The notes beneath the pieces are model-generated. The model did no database searches. It had not been told where the DNA came from and saw nothing but the letters and a program-made list of their open reading frames with translations. A program made the position numbers and the translations under genes. From an uncultured Gammaproteobacteria bacterium (GTDB taxonomy: Bacteria; Pseudomonadota; Gammaproteobacteria; Chromatiales; Chromatiaceae): DNA of 15,322 bases. Shown here piece by piece: positions 6,617-12,456 of this stretch (positions are counted from its first letter, which is position 1; every line of letters begins with the position of its first letter). The stretch covers positions 1 to 15,322 of the forward strand of contig CALAZS010000113.1 in the NCBI GenBank assembly GCA_937926265.1, in the 5' to 3' direction.

Positions 6617-8170
6617 TTATACATCGTCCATCAATTTGGTAAAGCCGGAATATCTTACCCCTGATAATATAGACATCTCACGATGCCAAGTTGCAAGATC
6701 ATTTTTATTGAATTGATTTAATGCATCATGCCCACAGGCCCGTGCCATGACTTGCATGAGTTCCACGGATGCAGTAAAGAAGTTATTCAATTGAGTGGCT
6801 GATTTTTCGACATCCAGTTTGTTGCGGAGCTCCTCTTTCTGGGTGGCGATACCCGCAGGGCAGTTGTTTGTATTACACATCCTTGCAGCGACACAACCAA
6901 TCGCTTGCATAGCACTATTAGAGATAGCTACTCCATCTGCCCCTAATGCCAAGGCCTTAACAAAATCAATGGGAACGCGCAGCCCTCCAGTAATAATCAG
7001 GGTGACACGACCACTTGCTCCTTGTTCATCAAGATAGCGACGTGCTCGGGCAAGCGCAGGAATAGTTGGGACACTAATATGGTTTTTAAATATTTCTGGT
7101 GCAGCGCCTGTGCCTCCACCTCGTCCATCTAATATAATGTAATCAGCGCTTGCATCCAGCGCAAATTGAATGTCTTTTTCAATATGATTTGCACTAAGCT
7201 TGAAACCCACTGGTATACCGCCGGTTATCTCTCTGACGCGATCTGCAAATCGCTTGAAATCTGCAACACTTGAAAGATCTTTGAATGTGGGTGGTGATAT
7301 TGCCGGCTGTCCTTCCGGTATATTTCTGATTAGCGATATTTTTCCTTTGTTCTTGTTGCCGGGAAGGTGGCCGCCTGTTCCCGTCTTGGCGCCTTGTCCA
7401 CCCTTGAAATGAAAAGCTTGAACTTTTTCCAGCAATTCTTCCCGGTAACCGAATTTCGCACTCGCCAATTCGTAAAAATAACGTGAATTCTCTGCCTGTT
7501 CTTCTGGCAACATACCACCTTCACCCGAACAAATACCTGTACCTGAAAGTTCGGCGCCACGAGCCAATGCGACCTTTGCTTCTTCAGATAAGGCGCCAAA
7601 ACTCATATCTGATACAAACAGGGGAATCTTTAACGTCAAAGGTTTTCTGGATTCCGGCCCAATAACGAGCTCAGTGGATACATCATGGTCTTCCATCAAG
7701 GGCTTGGTTGCCATCTGCGCTACCATGATTTGCAGATCATCCCAATGAGGCAATTCGTGACGAGGTACGCCCATAGAAGTCATTGGCCCATGGTGACCAA
7801 AAGTCTTCAGCCCATCTTTTGCTAATTGATGAATAAACTCTACGGTAGGCTCTTCAGGCGTGGCAACCGCGACAGGGGAATCTGTTTTCCGTGATTCCAA
7901 ACCCGGTCCTTCTTTACCTGCCTGGTCATCACTAAACTTTTGATGCGTACCATCACAAAATGGCTGGTTAGCACTATGCTTGCATGCACATAAATAAGCA
8001 TCACCATCTTCTTCTGAAACGATGACCCTTGGATTAAATGATGTACCAACATGTGAACCATCACAAAACGGCTGACTTTTAGATCGACCGCATGTGCAAA
8101 AATGGTATTCCTGCCCTTTTGAAAGCAACACTTTAACGGGTTTGTTATCAGCTATAATGGGTTTAGACAT
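6617..8170 (-). CDS. CDGSHx2-glutamate-synthase-type FMN/3Fe-4S domain fusion
   Basis: Residues 1-80 carry two CDGSH [2Fe-2S] sites with exactly the numbering of the TPP fusion: C25, C27, C36, H40 and C61, C63, C72, H76 (the second reads CDGTH). After an acidic linker, residues about 115-500 match the FMN-binding glutamate synthase domain: SDMSFGALSEEAK, GEGGM, KGGQGAKTGTGGHLPG, GRGGGTGAAP and ITGGLRVP. C426, C432 and C437 (C-X5-C-X4-C, ending NNCPAGIATQ) have the spacing of the 3Fe-4S ligands of GltB. The glutaminase domain and the GltB C-terminal beta-helix are absent, as in stand-alone archaeal-type and 'glutamate synthase-related' proteins, so ammonia-dependent glutamate synthesis is not assured. 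GAGG precedes ATG 8170. It lies 46 nt upstream of the TPP fusion and 45 nt after the CDGSH/ferredoxin gene. Confidence 0.92.
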   Translation of the reverse strand: MSKPIIADNKPVKVLLSKGQEYHFCTCGRSKSQPFCDGSHVGTSFNPRVIVSEEDGDAYLCACKHSANQPFCDGTHQKFSDDQAGKEGPGLESRKTDSPVAVATPEEPTVEFIHQLAKDGLKTFGHHGPMTSMGVPRHELPHWDDLQIMVAQMATKPLMEDHDVSTELVIGPESRKPLTLKIPLFVSDMSFGALSEEAKVALARGAELSGTGICSGEGGMLPEEQAENSRYFYELASAKFGYREELLEKVQAFHFKGGQGAKTGTGGHLPGNKNKGKISLIRNIPEGQPAISPPTFKDLSSVADFKRFADRVREITGGIPVGFKLSANHIEKDIQFALDASADYIILDGRGGGTGAAPEIFKNHISVPTIPALARARRYLDEQGASGRVTLIITGGLRVPIDFVKALALGADGVAISNSAMQAIGCVAARMCNTNNCPAGIATQKEELRNKLDVEKSATQLNNFFTASVELMQVMARACGHDALNQFNKNDLATWHREMSILSGVRYSGFTKLMDDV

Positions 8171-8199
8171 GGTTTGCCTCTTTGAAAAGAATTAAATAT
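8148..8199. repeat. Shared 52-bp gene-start repeat, copy B
   Basis: This is the partner of 6548-6599, covering the start codon, the GAGG ribosome site and about 29 nt of leader of the glutamate-synthase-type gene. Beyond the 52 bp the two leaders diverge. Inside the genes the CDGSH region stays similar in protein but differs in DNA. Confidence 0.9.
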
Positions 8200-8215
8200 T
8201 GATTTGGAGATGCAG

Positions 8216-8833
8216 TTAACCCTCAAAACCTATATCTAAATGAGAGCCATCACAAAAAGGTTTCTTTTTTGAGGCGCCACATCTACAAAGGGTATAGTGG
8301 TCACCTTTAGGTAGTAAGCTATCTGAGTTTTGATCATCGATAAGGTTTATGTCTCCATGGCAATGATAGGGGCCATTTTCTTCAACAATGATTTGGGTGT
8401 GCGAAAAAAAATTGGCTTGTTGCTCATCATTAAGCGAGTAACTTAATGCACCTGAAGGGCATTTTTTGATAGTTTCAATAATTTTATCAGCAGAAGCTGC
8501 ATCGGGTTCATACTTTGGCTCATCATGAGTACCAAATACAGCTTCCAGTTCACCACAATGCCCATCTCCCATACACATGAAACGGTCATAGATAATGGTG
8601 ATGTTTTTTCCTTGGTATCGTTCCGGTTCGGCTTTCTCTGAGTTATCTCTTTGACCGGTAAAGCCAATTTGAGAATGAGTGCCATCACAAAAGGGTTTGT
8701 TTTTTGAAGCACCACATCGACATAATGAACAAACTCTGGGTGCGGCAATCTTTTCGCCATCTATGCCGGTAATGCCGACATCAACTGCCAATAAAGGGCT
8801 GTATTGAGTAAATATTAGTTGAGACTTTTTCAT
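8216..8833 (-). CDS. CDGSH - mono-cluster ferredoxin-like (Fer4_19) - CDGSH protein
   Basis: This 205-residue cytoplasmic protein has three iron-sulfur modules. The first CDGSH site is C38, C40, C49, H53 (CRCGASKNKPFCDGTH). A divergent ferredoxin-like domain of the Fer4_19 type spans about 75-135, with C87 (FMCMGDGHC), C93 and C125-Pro (KKCPSGALSY). The second CDGSH site is C183, C185, C194, H198. GPYHCHGDINL (about 154-164) between the last two is typical of this multidomain family. Such proteins are inferred to be electron carriers; no catalytic domain is present. This makes it the likely soluble partner of the two CDGSH fusion enzymes encoded just downstream. GGAG lies 6 nt before ATG 8833, and the gap to the nitroreductase gene is 30 nt. 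Confidence 0.9.
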   Translation of the reverse strand: MKKSQLIFTQYSPLLAVDVGITGIDGEKIAAPRVCSLCRCGASKNKPFCDGTHSQIGFTGQRDNSEKAEPERYQGKNITIIYDRFMCMGDGHCGELEAVFGTHDEPKYEPDAASADKIIETIKKCPSGALSYSLNDEQQANFFSHTQIIVEENGPYHCHGDINLIDDQNSDSLLPKGDHYTLCRCGASKKKPFCDGSHLDIGFEG

Positions 8834-8863
8834 GCCGTACTCCAGAAGTCTTATATCGCAGAA

Positions 8864-9469
8864 TTAAAATGAATTGTCATGCACAAGTTCAGATAAAGGC
8901 AGCTGCCCTGGTTTTGGCCAGGGATCTTTAATACCTTTACCAATGGCAACCATTGGTCCCATAACATGATCATCGGGCAGATTGATTAATTCAGCGACTT
9001 TATCGATATCAAATCCGATCATTGGGCAACTTTCATATCCCATATCCTTGGCGACAAGCATCATTGTTTGCATTGCCATGCCAATGGAGCGTTGAGCTTC
9101 ATCGCGTTGTAACCAGTTTCTGCCTTCATGGAATGGTCCCATCCAGTTAACCAGTAAATCAGCTACCTCTTCCGGAGCATTCACCCAATATCTTTCAGGA
9201 CTTTTTTGCCAGGCCTTCATATCAGCTGTAAATAGCACCAACAATGAGGCATCAGTCATTTGCGCTTGATCGTTGCCAAATTCAGTACGTATTTTTTCTC
9301 TTAAGCTGGCATCCCTGATAACAACAAATCGCCAGTGCTGAATGTTAAAACTGGTAGGGGCTTGAATTGTCGCTTCAAAAAGTTTTTGCTCCTCTTCTTC
9401 GGACATTTTGTGGTCTTTATCATAAAGTTTCACCGAGCGGCGACCATAGACTGCATCTAAAGTGTTCAT
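8864..9469 (-). CDS. Nitroreductase-family FMN oxidoreductase
   Basis: This 201-residue protein matches the usual length of the nitroreductase family, which are dimeric FMN enzymes using NAD(P)H. Visible motifs are the FMN-phosphate region at the start (YGRRSVKLYD), the APTSFNIQHWRFVVI stretch that packs on the flavin, and the C-terminal MGYESCPMIGFD and VAIGKG segments. The natural substrate is not predictable: family members reduce nitro compounds, quinones, flavins or enones. AGGAG is 6 nt before ATG 9469, and the gaps to the genes on both sides are 30 nt, so it is the second gene of the run. In this context it may feed electrons from NAD(P)H into the iron-sulfur proteins encoded downstream, or dispose of a reactive product; both are inference. 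Confidence 0.92.
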   Translation of the reverse strand: MNTLDAVYGRRSVKLYDKDHKMSEEEEQKLFEATIQAPTSFNIQHWRFVVIRDASLREKIRTEFGNDQAQMTDASLLVLFTADMKAWQKSPERYWVNAPEEVADLLVNWMGPFHEGRNWLQRDEAQRSIGMAMQTMMLVAKDMGYESCPMIGFDIDKVAELINLPDDHVMGPMVAIGKGIKDPWPKPGQLPLSELVHDNSF

Positions 9470-9499
9470 TTTGTTCTCCTGTAAATTTGGAATACGTAA

Positions 9500-10198
9500 T
9501 TAAGGCAGGTTAAATAAGAGTATTTCAGCTTGTTCAATACCTGTTATGTAAATTTCATCCTGCAATTGAATTTTCAATCCATCGCCTGATTTCATCTGAC
9601 AACCATTGACGCTGACAGAGCCTCTGGCGACATGCACATAGGCTTTTCTATCAGTATCAAGCTCATAAGATACGGACTGATCTTTCTCAAGAAAACAGCC
9701 ATAAAGAAATGCATCCTGGTAACTTCTGAGAGACCCATCTCTTCCATCAGGAGAGACAAGTAAAGCTAATTTTCCTTGCCTGGTTTCAGGTGAAAAATGC
9801 TTTTGTTCATAACCGGGTTCTACGCCTAGCTCATTAGGTTCAAGCCAAATCTGTAAAAAATGAACTGGCTCGGAACTGGAATGATTGTATTCGCTGTGCG
9901 TGACACCTGAGCCGGCGCTCATTCTCTGCACGTCTCCAGGACGAATTACTGAACCATTGCCCATGCTATCTTTATGTTCCAGTGAGCCTGACAGAACATA
10001 GCTGATTATTTCCATGTCACTGTGACCATGAGTATCAAAACCCATGCCCGGTTGAACCCAGTCTTCATTAATGACTCGTAGATTTGAAAACCCTAGTTGT
10101 TGTGGGTCATAGTAACCGCCAAAAGAAAAACTGTGATAACTGTTTAGCCACCCATAATTTGCATGGCCACGATCTTGTGATGCTCTTAGAGTTTGCAT
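9500..10198 (-). CDS. Pirin family protein (YhhW-type bicupin)
   Basis: This 232-residue protein matches the usual size of short bacterial pirins. The N-terminal cupin keeps all four metal ligands of E. coli YhhW at identical positions: H57 and H59 (FDTHGHSDMEII), H101 and E103 (GVTHSEYN). Typical family stretches are SYHSFSFGGYYDP, RVINEDWVQPG, PGDVQRMSAGSGV and HFLQIWLEP. YhhW-type pirins can oxidise quercetin in vitro; other bacterial pirins bind pyruvate dehydrogenase E1 and adjust pyruvate use. It is the first gene of the minus-strand run, 30 nt ahead of the nitroreductase, and divergent from the LysR gene across 140 nt. The pairing with a pyruvate-oxidase-like enzyme four genes downstream makes a regulatory or redox-sensing role plausible. 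Confidence 0.93.
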   Translation of the reverse strand: MQTLRASQDRGHANYGWLNSYHSFSFGGYYDPQQLGFSNLRVINEDWVQPGMGFDTHGHSDMEIISYVLSGSLEHKDSMGNGSVIRPGDVQRMSAGSGVTHSEYNHSSSEPVHFLQIWLEPNELGVEPGYEQKHFSPETRQGKLALLVSPDGRDGSLRSYQDAFLYGCFLEKDQSVSYELDTDRKAYVHVARGSVSVNGCQMKSGDGLKIQLQDEIYITGIEQAEILLFNLP

Positions 10199-10251
10199 TG
10201 GATTTTCCAGTAGTTGTTGAATAGTTATAACTTAGTAAAATAGTCAGGAAA

Positions 10252-10294
10252 TAAAAACCTTGTTTTTAACAAAAGACTTTTGCAGTTTTTGCAA
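10252..10294. promoter_or_regulatory. LysR-type operator candidates in the divergent pirin/LysR region
   Basis: Dyad 1 is TTGCA-N5-TGCAA (10280-10294); inside it, T10281 to A10293 has the T-N11-A form typical of LysR-family sites. Dyad 2 is TAAAAAC-CTT-GTTTTTA (10252-10268), closer to pirin. Their centres are 27 bp apart. CATAAT (10315-10320) is a possible -10 for the LysR gene. The layout fits one regulator controlling itself and the divergent operon. Confidence 0.55.
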
Positions 10295-10338
10295 TAATAA
10301 TGACTAAGAAACCCCATAATAGACCAGGCTAAATTGGC

Positions 10339-11211
10339 ATGAACGAAAGAGAAGTTTTTTTAACTGTTGTTGATGAACAGGGGTTCAGTTCTGCTGCTAT
10401 CAAGTTAGATACAACACCAGCTGCTGTCAGCCGCAAAGTCAAAAAACTCGAAGAGAGACTTGGTGTTCGTCTATTGCATAGAACAACAAGATCTATACGT
10501 TTAACACCGGAAGGTGAGCTGTATTATCAGCAAGCTAAAAGCCTGCTGAAAAAGCTTAATACCCTTGAACAGGACTTGGGCGCAAAAAAAGGGCAATTAA
10601 ATGGCAAACTCAAAGTTGCAGCGCCCATGTCTTTTGGTCAAAAAAAACTTGCTTCCATTATGACGCAATTTGCAATCAAATATCCTAAGTTGAGAATTTC
10701 ACTTATCTTGGAAGATCAAGAAGTCGATATCATCAAAGAAGGTTATGACTTAGCTATTCGTATTTGCTATCCAGTTGATTCGTCTTTTATAGGTCGTAAG
10801 CTTATGGATGTTCCATTACAAGTTTGCGCATCACCTGAGTATTTATCCAAGAATGGCTGCCCGGAAAAACCAAGTGATTTAAAAAAACACCAATGTCTAC
10901 ATTACAACCTTGTTTCTGAACGTGATGAGTGGCGTTTCAACAATCAATCAAAGACCGAGGTGATAGAGATTAACAGTCGTTTTTGTAGTAATAATGGTGA
11001 GGCCTTAACGCAAGCGGCGATTGATGGTTTGGGCATTCTTATAATGCCCGAATTCATTGTCAAAGAGCCTGTGTCCAGTGGAAAACTTATAAGAATTTTA
11101 GAAGGCTTTGAGCGTCCACCGCTAGGGTTGTATGCAATTTACCCCACAAAAAGTCATTTGCCCGCTAAGACTCGAAAATTGATCGATTTTATTGTCGATC
11201 AATTTGCATGA
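10339..11211 (+). CDS. LysR-family transcriptional regulator (CrgA-like branch)
   Basis: This 290-residue protein has the standard LysR size. Residues 1-60 form the winged helix-turn-helix: GFSSAAIKLDTTPAAVSRKV then LEERLGVRLLHRTTRSIRLT. Residues about 88-288 are the periplasmic-binding-like effector domain, beginning LNGKLKVAAPMSFG, with RKLMDVPLQVCASPEYL and ALTQAAIDGLGILIMPEF typical of the CrgA/DmlR-like branch. The effector is not predictable. It is divergent from the five-gene redox run and the shared region holds a T-N11-A dyad centred about 52 bp before ATG 10339, so it is the natural candidate regulator for that operon and itself. The ribosome site is weak (CAGG about 10 nt upstream). 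Confidence 0.92.
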   Translation: MNEREVFLTVVDEQGFSSAAIKLDTTPAAVSRKVKKLEERLGVRLLHRTTRSIRLTPEGELYYQQAKSLLKKLNTLEQDLGAKKGQLNGKLKVAAPMSFGQKKLASIMTQFAIKYPKLRISLILEDQEVDIIKEGYDLAIRICYPVDSSFIGRKLMDVPLQVCASPEYLSKNGCPEKPSDLKKHQCLHYNLVSERDEWRFNNQSKTEVIEINSRFCSNNGEALTQAAIDGLGILIMPEFIVKEPVSSGKLIRILEGFERPPLGLYAIYPTKSHLPAKTRKLIDFIVDQFA

Positions 11212-11697
11212 TCTTCAGCTGTTCCAGAGATATCTATCTGTAACTCATAGCAATCCTTTTTTTTCAAATTATCCATAACTACTGACTGGCAATTGGATTA
11301 GCAAAAAAGTAGATCTTTATTTTCATCGACTGACGGCTTAATACACATCTGAGCCGGTGGAACGATTTAGTTGACTGACAAGTTTGGAGAAAGCAGTCAG
11401 ATGAGAAGGTTTCTCATTTGTCGCTTCATGTAAGATATGTAGTAAAACAGCTTAATTTTGCTAAAGTTGGTTAATCCTGAAAACCAGAGACAAATCATGA
11501 ATAACTTATTCTACAAGGAACACCATCTAATTAGCTATTTAGTAGTGTTACCGCTAAAGCATGCCTATTTCATCAAAAAATTGGTTAATAAACTCAATAA
11601 ATCCTTGGAAATGAATAGAAATTAAATAAACTTAAATTAAAGATATGTATATTTTCGTCGAAAAAATAATAACAAATAACCCCAAAATGGTTTTGTT
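11212..11697. other. AT-rich 486-nt intergenic region, no confident gene
   Basis: The LysR stop is followed by a T8 run (11257-11264) without a clear hairpin. At 11342-11360 there is a weak match to the dispersed repeat (TACACATCTGAGCC). A perfect hairpin, ATGAGAA/TTCTCAT with a 3-nt loop, lies at 11401-11417, and TGACTG/CAGTCA flank about 11372-11399. A 42-codon ORF (11497-11625) starts MNNLFYKEHH but has a poor ribosome site and no recognisable family. The promoter of the ModA-like gene should lie here, but I cannot place it. Confidence 0.5.
11401..11417 (+). other. Perfect 7-bp stem-loop
   Basis: ATGAGAA (11401-11407) pairs with TTCTCAT (11411-11417) across GGT. No T tract follows, so it is not a standard terminator. 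It lies in the gap between the LysR and ModA-like genes. Confidence 0.4.
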
Positions 11698-12453
11698 GTG
11701 AAAAAAATAGATATAAAGAGCTTTCTCTTTATTGTATTAATTTTTTTATTCAGTCTTTTAACCAGTTGCGCACAAGAATCTAAGCCGCTGGTGGTTTTTG
11801 CTGGCAAGGGACTAAAACATGCGCTTGATGAAATAAAAACAAATTTCGAAAAAAAAGAAAATATTCCGGTTTTAATTATTTATGCAGGTAGTCAAACTCT
11901 GCTGACTACAATAAAAAAAACTGGCAAAGGAGATGTTTTTATACCCGGCTCGGCATCTTATATTGAACAAGCTGGTGATTTAGTCACAAGCAGTGAATAT
12001 TTGGCAATGCACATACCAACATTTGCTATCTCTCCCAAAAACTCAAAAAAACTGGTGGAATACACCGATCTTGTTAATTCTGATGTACGAATTGGAATTG
12101 GGAACAGAAAATTAACTGCTATTGGAAAGACCACACAAAACATATTAGAACGAAGCGCGCCTGATCAAAATTTCAGTTCAAACATCGTTGTATCAGCATC
12201 AACATCAAACCAATTAATACAATTGCTATTGAATGAGGAACTTGATGCAGCTTTAGTCTGGAAAGATTTGTTAAATTTGGAAAGCGCTAATGATTTAGGC
12301 GAAATTTCCATTCCTAAATCAATAAATGTAACTAAGGAAATTCGAGTAAGCACATTGTCAACCTCCAGAAACCAATCTGGAGCAAAAAGATTTTTAGAAT
12401 TTGTTACCACCGAGGGTAGGGCGGTATTTACAAATCACGGATTCAGTCAATAG
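11698..12453 (+). CDS. ModA-like solute-binding lipoprotein, probable sensor partner
   Basis: This 251-residue protein begins with a lipoprotein signal peptide: a hydrophobic stretch then L21-T-S-C24, so it is probably lipid-anchored outside the inner membrane. The rest is a type 2 periplasmic-binding fold like ModA/WtpA: VVFAGKGLKHALDEIKTNFEKKENI at the first ligand loop, IYAGSQTLLTTIKKTGKGDVFIPG at the second, and STSNQLIQLLLNEELDAALVWKD at the third. ModA proteins bind molybdate or tungstate; here the ligand could be another oxyanion or small acid. The start is GTG 11698 with a weak ribosome site; no better in-frame ATG was seen. The next gene, a hybrid histidine kinase, begins 3 nt after the stop, and no permease or ATPase gene is adjacent, pointing to signal detection rather than transport. 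Confidence 0.82.
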   Translation: MKKIDIKSFLFIVLIFLFSLLTSCAQESKPLVVFAGKGLKHALDEIKTNFEKKENIPVLIIYAGSQTLLTTIKKTGKGDVFIPGSASYIEQAGDLVTSSEYLAMHIPTFAISPKNSKKLVEYTDLVNSDVRIGIGNRKLTAIGKTTQNILERSAPDQNFSSNIVVSASTSNQLIQLLLNEELDAALVWKDLLNLESANDLGEISIPKSINVTKEIRVSTLSTSRNQSGAKRFLEFVTTEGRAVFTNHGFSQ

Positions 12454-12456
12454 TTT

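Noticed and set aside
11497..11625. 42-codon ORF (MNNLFYKEHH...) in the gap before the ModA-like gene
   Set aside because: Poor ribosome site, no family resemblance and AT-rich composition; not enough to call a gene.
11640..11697. Possible ModE operator upstream of the ModA-like gene
   Set aside because: The ATATGTATAT stretch lacks the two TATATA-type half-sites with the right spacing, so it does not match the ModE site.
11698..12453. Ordinary molybdate uptake system
   Set aside because: No permease or ATPase gene is adjacent, and the next gene, 3 nt away, is a histidine kinase.
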